From JAJBWD01 sp041821285 (GTDB lineage Bacteria > Bacillota > Clostridia > Clostridiales > Clostridiaceae): a DNA stretch of 14,762 nucleotides. A program made the position numbers and the translations under genes. The notes below the pieces were generated by a model. That model was not told the DNA's origin. It saw only the letters and a program-made list of their open reading frames with translations, and did no database searches. The DNA lies in NCBI GenBank assembly GCA_041821285.1, contig JBGUER010000076.1, positions 1-14,762 on the forward strand, read 5' to 3'. Of the stretch, positions 7,394 to 14,015 are shown piece by piece (positions within the stretch are counted from its first letter, which is position 1; every line of letters begins with the position of its first letter).

Positions 7394-8248
7394 ATGACAA
7401 AAAATATAAAAGAAAAAGGTAAATTTAATTTTGGAGATATTTTATACAATATATTTTTGTGGGTTTACGGTTTAATATCTCTTTATCCTTTAATATGGAT
7501 GCTGTTTTACTCATTTAAAAATAATGATGAGATATTTGTTTCAAATCCCTTTGGACCACCAACTAAATTGCATTTTGAAAACTATTTTGATGCTTGGACC
7601 CAATACAATGTGCCACAATATTTCTTCAATAGTATAGTAGTTTCAGTAATAACTGTTGCTTTAACTATATTAATAGCTCTTATGTTTGCTTATTCCACAT
7701 CAAGAATGAAATGGAAAGGTCAAAATTTTGCAAGAATATATATATCAATAGGTATGTTTATACCCGTTCAAGCAATCCTAATTCCACTTGCTATAATAGT
7801 TAGAAATTTAGGATTAACAAATAGTTATTTATCACTTATAATACCATATACAGCTTTCAATTTAGCATTTTCATCTTTAGTATTTTATGGTTTCTTTAGA
7901 GGAATACCAGTTGAGCTAGAAGAAGCTTCATGTATAGATGGAGCTGGAATATTCAAAACATTCTTTAGCATAATAGTTCCAACTGTAGTTCCTGCTATAG
8001 CGACACTTATTATATTTACATTCCTTCAAGCATGGAATGAGTTCCCAATAGCCCTTGTTTTAATATCCGAAGAAACTATGAAAACACTACCATTAGGTTT
8101 GTTATTCTTCCAAGGCCAATTTACAACTAACTGGGGAGCTATGGGTGCTACTATGGTAATAGCTAGTATTCCAACAATTTTGGTTTATATATTATTTAGT
8201 AATCAAGTAGAAAAAGCTCTTACAATAGGCGGAGCTGTTAAAGGTTAA
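7394..8248 (+). CDS. CUT1-family sugar ABC transporter permease (YesQ/UgpE-like)
   Basis: This is the second permease of the importer, 284 residues, of the MalG/UgpE type. The first helix is followed by YPLIWMLFYSFKNNDEIF, a characteristic CUT1 second-permease segment, and six helices are predicted in total. The EAA loop reads ELEEASCIDGAG (174-185) and is followed by the conserved IIVPTVVPA turn. The C-terminus (QVEKALTIGGAVKG) is the usual end of this family, so the gene is complete. It starts 12 bases after the first permease with a consensus AAGGAGGT and is surely in the same operon. A strong terminator follows immediately, so no catabolic enzyme belongs to this transcript. Confidence 0.95.
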   Translation: MTKNIKEKGKFNFGDILYNIFLWVYGLISLYPLIWMLFYSFKNNDEIFVSNPFGPPTKLHFENYFDAWTQYNVPQYFFNSIVVSVITVALTILIALMFAYSTSRMKWKGQNFARIYISIGMFIPVQAILIPLAIIVRNLGLTNSYLSLIIPYTAFNLAFSSLVFYGFFRGIPVELEEASCIDGAGIFKTFFSIIVPTVVPAIATLIIFTFLQAWNEFPIALVLISEETMKTLPLGLLFFQGQFTTNWGAMGATMVIASIPTILVYILFSNQVEKALTIGGAVKG

Positions 8249-8290
8249 AAAAATACCAGGATAATTTATTATCTTGGTATTTTTATTCTT
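8249..8290. terminator. Bidirectional intrinsic terminator between the importer and the convergent unknown gene
   Basis: Positions 8249-8265 and 8268-8284 form a 17-bp stem with one G-U pair, with AATACCAGGATAAT on the left arm. On the plus strand it ends in five T; on the minus strand in seven T. It directly abuts the permease stop and overlaps the stop codon of the convergent gene at 8283-8285, so it can end transcription from both sides. Confidence 0.88.
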
Positions 8291-9233
8291 CATTTTTACT
8301 ATTTAATATTGACAAATAAACCGTATCTCCAAAACTCCCTATATCTATCACTAAACTATTACCATCTTCTGTATTATTCTCTATATGCTGTTCTATATAA
8401 CTTTTTAAATAATTTTCATAAGCCTTACATAAATTAGTTGTTAAAAATAGTTTTTGATTTTCATTTTTATATATTTTAAGAAACATTTCCATAGTGTATT
8501 TATCATAGTTAGTTATAGAATCCATACTCACATTACTAATATAACTTTCATTAGGTACGCTATTTGCATTAATATTATATACCAAATCAAATATAGTATC
8601 TGCTTCCATATCATCATCTACTGTTTTAGAATACATAGATATAATATAGTATTTATCTCCATTATCCATTTCATGTTTTTGAAACCTAGTTCGTTTTACT
8701 TGTCCTCCTAAAAGTTTTAATACAGCTTCCACACTTTCTTCATCTAAACTAGTTTCATCAAAAAAATTATTCTTAGAAATAATACCATCATTTTCAGATT
8801 CAGATAAATCGATTTCTCCATAGTCTATGTTAAAATCAACATTCTCTTCTATTTCAGGTGCTGAATTTACGTACAATATATTTCCTTCACCTTGATTTTT
8901 AAACATAATCCTGAATTTTTTATTATTATTTATATCCTCTGCATTTGTTAATATCTCCTCTGAAATTACATGAGAATTTATAATTAAATATTTTTCACTT
9001 TCAGTAATAAAAAAATATAAGTCATTTTCTTTTATAACTGTCCCTACTTTTTCTAGGATTTTATCTTTATCTATATTTTTATCTATATTTTCATCTATAC
9101 TATCATCTATTTTAATTGGATTATCATCCACACTTTGATTGTTTTTCTTATCATTTATATATATAAATGCAATAACACCACTTACTATTACTACAATAAA
9201 AACCCATAAAATTAGTTTCCTTTTCCTATTCAT
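8283..9233 (-). CDS. Membrane-anchored acidic extracytoplasmic protein of unknown function
   Basis: I do not recognise this 316-residue protein. A basic N-terminus (MNRKRK) and one hydrophobic helix (about 7-27) without a lipobox cysteine indicate a signal anchor with the rest outside the membrane. Residues 30-57 form an Asp/Asn/Lys-rich linker with a four-residue repeat (Asp-x-Asn/Ser-Ile), encoded by a 12-base DNA repeat at 9069-9110. The remainder is acidic, with alternating beta-strand-like segments (DLYFFITES, KYLIINSHVI, FRIMFKNQ) and a helical C-terminal part. The single cysteine is in the C-terminal quarter, so no disulfide is expected. AAGGGGGAT precedes the ATG. It is divergent from a transglutaminase-like lipoprotein, so a joint cell-surface role is possible but unproven. 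Confidence 0.75.
   Translation of the reverse strand: MNRKRKLILWVFIVVIVSGVIAFIYINDKKNNQSVDDNPIKIDDSIDENIDKNIDKDKILEKVGTVIKENDLYFFITESEKYLIINSHVISEEILTNAEDINNNKKFRIMFKNQGEGNILYVNSAPEIEENVDFNIDYGEIDLSESENDGIISKNNFFDETSLDEESVEAVLKLLGGQVKRTRFQKHEMDNGDKYYIISMYSKTVDDDMEADTIFDLVYNINANSVPNESYISNVSMDSITNYDKYTMEMFLKIYKNENQKLFLTTNLCKAYENYLKSYIEQHIENNTEDGNSLVIDIGSFGDTVYLSILNSKNEE
9069..9110. repeat. 12-bp tandem repeat inside the unknown membrane-anchored protein gene
   Basis: Three imperfect 12-base units (9069-9080, 9081-9092, 9093-9104; ATCTATATTTTT-like) and a half unit follow each other in frame, encoding repeated Asp-Lys/Glu/Asp-Asn/Ser-Ile in the linker after the membrane helix. Being a multiple of three, copy-number change would alter linker length without a frameshift. 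Confidence 0.6.
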
Positions 9234-9257
9234 CTATCCCCCTTATTTTACCTTTAT

Positions 9258-9280
9258 TACAAATATTAATACAAATATTA
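9258..9280. repeat. Short direct repeat in the leader of the unknown membrane-anchored gene
   Basis: TACAAATATTA occurs twice exactly (about 9258-9268 and 9270-9280), separated by one base. A minus-strand TATAAT at 9294-9289 lies just upstream, so the repeat would be at the start of the leader or transcription start region of the minus-strand gene. No convincing -35 is seen. A role is not established. Confidence 0.35.
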
Positions 9281-9390
9281 CTACATAAATTATACTCTTT
9301 TTTTAATTTATTTCTATAGTTTTCTATAATATTTTCAAAATGTTTTTATTTATTATTTAAACAAAAGAAATAAAGGTTTTTAGATAAATA

Positions 9391-9422
9391 TTGATATTAA
9401 TATAATGTACTGTTATATTAAT
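9391..9422 (+). promoter_or_regulatory. Promoter of the transglutaminase-like gene, overlapped by a 27-bp dyad
   Basis: TTGATA (9391-9396, 5/6) and an extended -10 TG-T-TATATT (9411-9419) are 17 bases apart and would start transcription near 9426, leaving a very short leader that still contains AGAGGTGA. A perfect 10-bp inverted repeat, ATTAATATAA (9396-9405) with TTATATTAAT (9413-9422), spans the spacer and the -10 box. It looks like a repressor operator. A second TATAAT at 9401-9406 lies within the left arm and could be an alternative -10. Confidence 0.5.
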
Positions 9423-9439
9423 CTTAGAGGTGATTTATT

Positions 9440-10681
9440 ATGAAAAAAACTAAATATCCATTCAAAATTTATTTATTAATATTGACTATAACAACGTCTA
9501 TTTTTTTTAGTTCTTGTTCATTTAACCAGGAAAAACAAATTGATACTTCACCTTTACCTGACAGTGTATCGGAAATAGATTATGCGGATACTAACATAAC
9601 AGATAATAATGAAAATATCATTTCAGAAGATAAAAACAAATCTACTGAACAAACTGATAATATCCCTACAGAAGATACTAAAAATACTAATCCTCTTTTA
9701 TCTGAATCTGTAGATATGGAAGTTAAAGATTACAAAAATTATTTGACATCAGTTCAATCTGCTGTTAAAAACAATTCACTTAAATTAAAAATCAGAACAT
9801 TAGATTACACAGAAAAATATTTAGATATTTCTACAAATGATTTAATTTCATATAATAACAATATATCTTCATTAAATGTTAAAGCAAGTTATATAGATAA
9901 TATTGCTATAATAAATATTGATTTTTCTTATGCTTCACCAACTGAAAATAATAATGCGGAATTAACACCTTCTACAGATGCAATAAATATTTCTTCCTTA
10001 AGTGAATATAAAACCCAAATAAATAATGCCTTAAATGATTTTTCAACTAAATTAACTTTAAATATAAATAATTTTGATATAAATACCTACAAGACTGATG
10101 TAGTTACATCATTATGGTATGCTACACCACTCAGATACTCTGGAGGCATAAACATTAATGCAAGTTATTCTACATTAAGCAATAATTCATCACAAGCTAT
10201 TATGACTTTAACCATAGATTACTTAGATTATAATTCAAATACGATATCCGCAGATACACTAAGAACATGGAAATCTACTTCTGAATCAAAATCTTCATCA
10301 ATTATAAACTCAATAATCAAAAGTGGCATGTCTGATTATGACAAATCTCTGGCTATTCATGATTATATTATTAATAACACTACTTATAGCGAATCTGGTC
10401 AAGAATCCCATACAGATTACGGTGTATTAGTAAAAGGATTTGCTGTATGTGAAGGTTATGCTTCAGCTTTTTATAGATTATGTAAACTCGCAGGCTTGGA
10501 TTGTAAGATTATTACAGGAACAACTAGCGATGGTGGAGCCCACGCTTGGAACCAAGTTTTAATATCAGGCACTTGGTATTATGTAGATACCACTTGGGAT
10601 GACCCTGTAGGTGGAAATTTAAGATATGATTATTTTTTAACTGAAACATCTCCTCACAATGCAGAAGAAACCTTTCAATAA
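9440..10681 (+). CDS. Transglutaminase-like domain lipoprotein
   Basis: This 413-residue surface protein has a signal peptide ending in FSSC, so lipidation at Cys26 is expected (the lipobox is slightly atypical). A Ser/Thr/Asp/Asn-rich spacer (about 27-85) precedes a middle region without a recognised domain (about 90-270). The C-terminal transglutaminase-like core (about 290-400) contains DKSLAIHDYIINNTTY, then the catalytic triad: Cys337 in VCEGYASAF, His368 in GAHAWNQV and Asp383 in VDTTWDDP. All three residues are intact, so it is likely active as a cysteine peptidase, amidase or protein cross-linking enzyme on wall or surface substrates; the substrate is unknown. The protein ends soon after the YDYF segment, close to the domain end. 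It has its own promoter and ends at a bidirectional terminator, so it is a single-gene unit. Confidence 0.9.
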   Translation: MKKTKYPFKIYLLILTITTSIFFSSCSFNQEKQIDTSPLPDSVSEIDYADTNITDNNENIISEDKNKSTEQTDNIPTEDTKNTNPLLSESVDMEVKDYKNYLTSVQSAVKNNSLKLKIRTLDYTEKYLDISTNDLISYNNNISSLNVKASYIDNIAIINIDFSYASPTENNNAELTPSTDAINISSLSEYKTQINNALNDFSTKLTLNINNFDINTYKTDVVTSLWYATPLRYSGGININASYSTLSNNSSQAIMTLTIDYLDYNSNTISADTLRTWKSTSESKSSSIINSIIKSGMSDYDKSLAIHDYIINNTTYSESGQESHTDYGVLVKGFAVCEGYASAFYRLCKLAGLDCKIITGTTSDGGAHAWNQVLISGTWYYVDTTWDDPVGGNLRYDYFLTETSPHNAEETFQ

Positions 10682-10684
10682 TAA

Positions 10685-10730
10685 AAAACAGTTAACGACT
10701 TATTTTTTAAGTGGTTAACTGTTTTGCATT
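10685..10730. terminator. Bidirectional intrinsic terminator between the transglutaminase-like and M42 genes
   Basis: AAAACAGTTAACGACTT (10685-10701) pairs with the arm at 10709-10725 with one mismatch in 17 positions, across an A/T loop. Four T follow on the plus strand and six on the minus strand. It sits between two convergent stop codons and can serve both genes. Confidence 0.85.
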
Positions 10731-11763
10731 ATATTATATAGTTTAAAATTAGCATTGTAGCATTTATTATACCATTAATATGTGTTCTTTCCATTCCATG
10801 AGATGCATGAACACCAGGTCCTATCAAAGCTCCCTTTATATTATTTCCTCCTCGCAAAGCCGCGGATACATCCGAACCATAAAATGGATATATATCCATA
10901 GCATAATCTATATTATTTTCTTTTGCTCTTTCTATTAATTTTGAAATAATATTATAGTCATAAGGGCCTGAAGAGTCTTTTGCACAAATAGATACTTGCT
11001 GCTCTGTACAATTCAAATCTTCTCCCATGGCCCCCATATCAACTGCAATAAACTCATCTATATCATTAGGTATATAAGAAGCTCCATGGCCTACTTCTTC
11101 ATAGGATGAAATAAGAATTTTAACTCCTTTTTTTAGTTTTATATTATTTCTTTTTATATATTCCATAAAACCAAATAAAACTGAAACTCCAGCTTTGTCA
11201 TCTAAATGTCTTGATTTTATAAATCCATTATTTAATATTATAGTTCTAGGATCAAAAGATATGAAATCCCCAACTTCTATTCCTAATTTCATAGTATCTT
11301 CTTTATTTAATATTACCTCATCTAATCTTATCTCCATATTTTCTTCATTTCTTTCTTGAGTTCTTGCATCTTTATATACATGAACAGAAGGCTTATTAGT
11401 TAAAACTGTGCCTGAATATTTCCTCCCATCTCTTGTATGAATAGTGCAATATTCCCCTTCCACAGTTGACATCATATAAGACCCTATAGAAGCAAATCTA
11501 ATTTTACCATCACTTTTTATAGATCTAACCATAGCACCTAAAGTATCCACATGAGCAGATAAACCTAAAAAGCTACTATCATCCTTTCCTTCTATGGTAA
11601 TAACTGCAGCACCTTTATTTGTAAATTTAATATCAAAACCTAAATCTTCAACATAGTTTTCTATTTTATTCATTATGTTGCCACAAAAGCCACTTGGACT
11701 TGGAGTATTTAATAAATCTTCTAAAACTTTTATTGTATATTCTTTATTAATGTCATAAATCAA
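10729..11763 (-). CDS. M42-family metallo-aminopeptidase
   Basis: This 344-residue cytoplasmic di-metal peptidase of the M42 family (TET/glutamyl aminopeptidase/endoglucanase M group) removes N-terminal residues from peptides. The metal ligands are visible: His71 in SAHVDT, Asp188 in SRHLDDKAG (bridging), Glu223 in SYEEVGHG with catalytic Glu222 beside it, Asp242 in AVDMGA and His322 in ASHGMERTH. The inserted PDZ-like/dodecamerisation domain falls about 80-180. The length is typical. The start is TTG at 11763-11761, chosen because GAAGGGTGAG lies six bases upstream, the N-terminal EDLLNTPSPSG motif is then complete, and an upstream ATG (11780) reaches a stop after three codons. It appears to be monocistronic, between a promoter near 11815-11841 and the shared terminator at 10685-10725. 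Confidence 0.93.
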   Translation of the reverse strand: MIYDINKEYTIKVLEDLLNTPSPSGFCGNIMNKIENYVEDLGFDIKFTNKGAAVITIEGKDDSSFLGLSAHVDTLGAMVRSIKSDGKIRFASIGSYMMSTVEGEYCTIHTRDGRKYSGTVLTNKPSVHVYKDARTQERNEENMEIRLDEVILNKEDTMKLGIEVGDFISFDPRTIILNNGFIKSRHLDDKAGVSVLFGFMEYIKRNNIKLKKGVKILISSYEEVGHGASYIPNDIDEFIAVDMGAMGEDLNCTEQQVSICAKDSSGPYDYNIISKLIERAKENNIDYAMDIYPFYGSDVSAALRGGNNIKGALIGPGVHASHGMERTHINGIINATMLILNYII

Positions 11764-11812
11764 AATATCTCACCCTTCCATTTATAATTTTAAAATTGTA
11801 ACATTTACTATT

Positions 11813-11841
11813 ATTATGAATTATATATGATAAAATTTCAA
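11813..11841 (-). promoter_or_regulatory. Promoter of the M42 aminopeptidase gene
   Basis: On the minus strand TTGAAA (11841-11836) and CATAAT (11818-11813) are 17 bases apart, each 5/6 to consensus. Another TATAAT lies in the spacer (11825-11820) but lacks a -35. The leader would be about 45 bases. Confidence 0.5.
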
Positions 11842-11876
11842 ATTATCTTTAAAGCATACATAATTGATTATTTGAA

Positions 11877-11905
11877 TTGACATTCGAACATAAATGAAAT
11901 ATAAT
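11877..11905 (+). promoter_or_regulatory. Consensus promoter of the fruR-fruK operon
   Basis: TTGACA (11877-11882) and TATAAT (11900-11905) are both perfect and separated by 17 bases, the best sigma-A promoter in the window. Such a strong promoter next to a DeoR-family gene fits control by repression. Transcription should start near 11912, with a leader of about 35 bases. Confidence 0.88.
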
Positions 11906-11920
11906 GAAACCAAACGAACA
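11885..11920. promoter_or_regulatory. Candidate DeoR-family operator half-sites flanking the -10 box
   Basis: CGAACA occurs at 11885-11890 in the spacer and again at 11915-11920 just after the expected transcription start, 30 bases apart in the same orientation. AATGAAA is also repeated at a 10-base interval between them. TTCGAACAT resembles half of the operator used by other DeoR-family proteins such as GlpR. Autorepression by the adjacent regulator is inferred. Confidence 0.45.
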
Positions 11921-11946
11921 CACTTACAAAGTAACAGGAGGGTATT

Positions 11947-12708
11947 ATGTTCAGCCAGGAAAGAAAACAAAGTATTTTAAATAAATTAGAACTTGAAGGA
12001 ACTGTTTTAGTTAGTAAATTATCAAAAGAATTTGAAGTTTCCGAAGTTACCATTAGAAGAGACATAAAAGAACTTGAAGAAAAATCTCTCTTAACTAGAA
12101 CCTTTGGTGGTGCTGTACCTATTGAATTCAAAAAATTTGAGCCTAGTTTTAATGAAAAAAAAGATAAATATTTAGATGAAAAAATTAAAATTGGAAAAGT
12201 TGCCGCTTCATTAATTAAAGATGATGACACCATACTTTTAGATAGTGGTACTACTACTTTAGAAATTGCAAGAAATTTAACTGCTAAAAATTTAACCGTA
12301 ATAACAAATTCATTAGACATTTCATTATTATTATCTAATAAAAACAATATAAATCTTATAATAATAGGAGGCTCATATAGGCTTCCTACGCGTTCTATTG
12401 TAGGCGCTCTAACATTAGATATTATAAACAAATTTATAGTAGACAAAGCCTTTATAGGTGTAAATTGCGTATCTATTAAAAATGGACTAACCACACCGGA
12501 TATAAATGAGGCTCTAACTAAAAAAGCTATGATTAATATAGCTAATAATGTAATAATAGTGGCAGACCACTCTAAATTTAATAAAATAACTTTATCAAAA
12601 ATATGTGGATTTGCTGACATAGATTTTATAATAACCGACAATAATATAGATAAAGAAATACTAGATAGCTATAAAAATTTGAATTTAAATATAAAAATAA
12701 GCGAATAA
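11947..12708 (+). CDS. fruR: DeoR-family transcriptional repressor (FruR-like)
   Basis: This 253-residue DeoR-family regulator has an N-terminal helix-turn-helix (about 5-57; VSKLSKEFEVSEVTIRRDI is the family signature) and a C-terminal sugar-phosphate-sensing DeoRC domain (about 77-235), including DSGTTT (99-104), which contacts the effector phosphate in this family. AGGAGGG lies four bases before the ATG. It is followed after 13 bases by a 1-phosphofructokinase gene, so by context it is FruR, probably de-repressed by fructose-1-phosphate. The symbol rests on this neighbourhood rather than on the protein alone. A perfect consensus promoter with CGAACA repeats lies upstream, suggesting autoregulation. 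A long antisense open frame covers this gene and is not considered real. Confidence 0.88.
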   Translation: MFSQERKQSILNKLELEGTVLVSKLSKEFEVSEVTIRRDIKELEEKSLLTRTFGGAVPIEFKKFEPSFNEKKDKYLDEKIKIGKVAASLIKDDDTILLDSGTTTLEIARNLTAKNLTVITNSLDISLLLSNKNNINLIIIGGSYRLPTRSIVGALTLDIINKFIVDKAFIGVNCVSIKNGLTTPDINEALTKKAMINIANNVIIVADHSKFNKITLSKICGFADIDFIITDNNIDKEILDSYKNLNLNIKISE

Positions 12709-12721
12709 AGGAGATACTTAA

Positions 12722-13663
12722 ATGATTTTAACACTTACTTTAAATCCAGCTATAGACAAAACTATAAACATATCAAATTTTAAATTAGGAACAGTAAATA
12801 GAGTAGATAACTCAAGACTTGATGCGGGTGGTAAAGGAATAAACGTATCAAAAGTTCTAAAAGTTCTTGGTGGTAAAAGCATTGCACTTGGAATACTCGC
12901 AGGTGCTAACGGTGATTTTATAAAAAATCATTTAGATAATGAAAATATTGAAAATGATTTTATAAAAACCAAAGGAGAAACTAGAGTTAATCTAAAAATT
13001 GTAGATAAAATTAATAATCAATACACAGATATAAATGAAAATTTCCAAGTTGATGAATCCATGTTTGATTTACTTAAAGATAAAATAATTTCTCTTCTTA
13101 ATAAATATAAAGATGAAAAAAATGTAGTAGTTTTATCTGGCAGCATTCCAAAAGGCCTTAACACTAATATATATAAAGATTTAATTTTAGATATAAAGAA
13201 AACTAACGCAAAAGTAATATTAGATGCAGAAGCAGAATTATTTACAAAGGGAATAGAAGCTGCTCCATACTTAATAAAGCCAAATATAGATGAGCTAAAA
13301 GCTACTTTTAATGTAACCATTAATAATGAAGATGACATTATTTCAGTTAGTAGAAAAATTATAAACTCAGGTGTACATATAGTAGTCGTCTCTTTAGGTG
13401 GTGAGGGTTCTTTATTAATCACAAAAGATGAAGTCCTAAAGGTTCATGGCTTAAAAGTAACTGTAAAAAGCACTGTCGGTGCAGGTGACTCAATGGTTGC
13501 TGCTTTGGCATTTTCCTTAGAACAAAACTATCCTTTAGATCAAACTCTTAAATTAGCCTCTGCGGTTAGTACTGCTAATGTTATGACAGATGGAACTCAA
13601 ACTGGAAAACCAGAAGATATAGAAAAAATACTAAATTTAGTTAAAATAGAAAAAATAAATTAA
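12722..13663 (+). CDS. fruK: 1-phosphofructokinase (PfkB family)
   Basis: This 313-residue PfkB-family sugar kinase phosphorylates fructose-1-phosphate to fructose-1,6-bisphosphate with ATP, the second step of PTS fructose use. The N-terminus (LTLNPAIDKTI) is diagnostic of the 1-phosphofructokinase/tagatose-6-phosphate kinase branch. The AGGKGINVS motif (35-43) binds substrate, LSGSIPKG (138-145) is conserved, and the C-terminal TVGAGDSMVA carries the catalytic base Asp256. It is complete. It lies 13 bases after fruR, whose stop codon overlaps the AAAGGAG ribosome binding site. Pairing with a DeoR regulator favours FruK over LacC. No fruA (EIIABC fructose permease) follows: a strong terminator comes at once, so the PTS permease must be elsewhere or absent. 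Confidence 0.9.
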   Translation: MILTLTLNPAIDKTINISNFKLGTVNRVDNSRLDAGGKGINVSKVLKVLGGKSIALGILAGANGDFIKNHLDNENIENDFIKTKGETRVNLKIVDKINNQYTDINENFQVDESMFDLLKDKIISLLNKYKDEKNVVVLSGSIPKGLNTNIYKDLILDIKKTNAKVILDAEAELFTKGIEAAPYLIKPNIDELKATFNVTINNEDDIISVSRKIINSGVHIVVVSLGGEGSLLITKDEVLKVHGLKVTVKSTVGAGDSMVAALAFSLEQNYPLDQTLKLASAVSTANVMTDGTQTGKPEDIEKILNLVKIEKIN

Positions 13664-13668
13664 ATGAT

Positions 13669-13717
13669 AATAGAGGATACTTAAATAAAAATAAGTATCC
13701 TCTATTTATATTTTTAT
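13669..13717 (+). terminator. Intrinsic terminator of the fruR-fruK operon
   Basis: Positions 13669-13683 and 13692-13706 form a perfect 15-bp stem (ATAGAGGATACTTA on the left arm) with an eight-base A-rich loop, followed by TTATATTTTTAT. On the minus strand the T-run after the stem is poorer, but it may also catch transcripts from ptsH, whose stop codon is about 30 bases away. Confidence 0.88.
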
Positions 13718-13737
13718 AGGGTATGGTTTATTTAATA

Positions 13738-13998
13738 TTAATCAGTAAAACTAGCTAATAAAGAAGATAATGCTTCTACTGCTTCTTTTTCATCTTCACC
13801 TTCAGCCGATACAGTTACAACTTTTCCTTGGCTTGCACCTAAAGATATTATTCCTATAATACTTTTAGCATTACATTTTCTTCCATCTAGTTCTGCAAAC
13901 ACCTTACTTTTAAATTTACCAGCTGCTTTTGCAAATTCTGAAGCTGGTCTTGCATGAAGACCTGTCTTATTAGTTATTTCTACACTCTTTTCTACCAT
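13738..13998 (-). CDS. ptsH: Phosphocarrier protein HPr
   Basis: This 86-residue HPr shuttles phosphate from Enzyme I to PTS EIIA domains in the cytoplasm. The active-site motif TGLHARPAS places the phosphorylated histidine at His15, and KSIIGIISLG places the regulatory serine at Ser46, the site used by HPr kinase/phosphorylase in Firmicutes; P-Ser-HPr is the CcpA co-repressor. Both are intact and at standard numbering, and the length is typical. A strong AGGAGG lies upstream of the ATG. It begins 17 bases after the stop of ptsI on the same strand, so the order is ptsI then ptsH, the reverse of B. subtilis and E. coli. No separate promoter can be seen in that gap. It is convergent with fruK. 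Confidence 0.97.
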   Translation of the reverse strand: MVEKSVEITNKTGLHARPASEFAKAAGKFKSKVFAELDGRKCNAKSIIGIISLGASQGKVVTVSAEGEDEKEAVEALSSLLASFTD

Positions 13999-14015
13999 TT
14001 TTTATTCCTCCTATT

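Noticed and set aside
11868..12641. 257-codon open frame antisense to the DeoR-family gene
   Set aside because: It lies wholly opposite a gene with clear DeoR motifs, runs into the consensus promoter region, has no ribosome binding site in a sensible place, and its protein shows no recognisable domain. Long antisense frames are common opposite AT-rich clostridial genes.
13018..13422. 134-codon antisense frame within fruK
   Set aside because: It is contained in a well-supported kinase gene, and its Ser/Phe/Ile-rich composition is what the complement of fruK codons gives.
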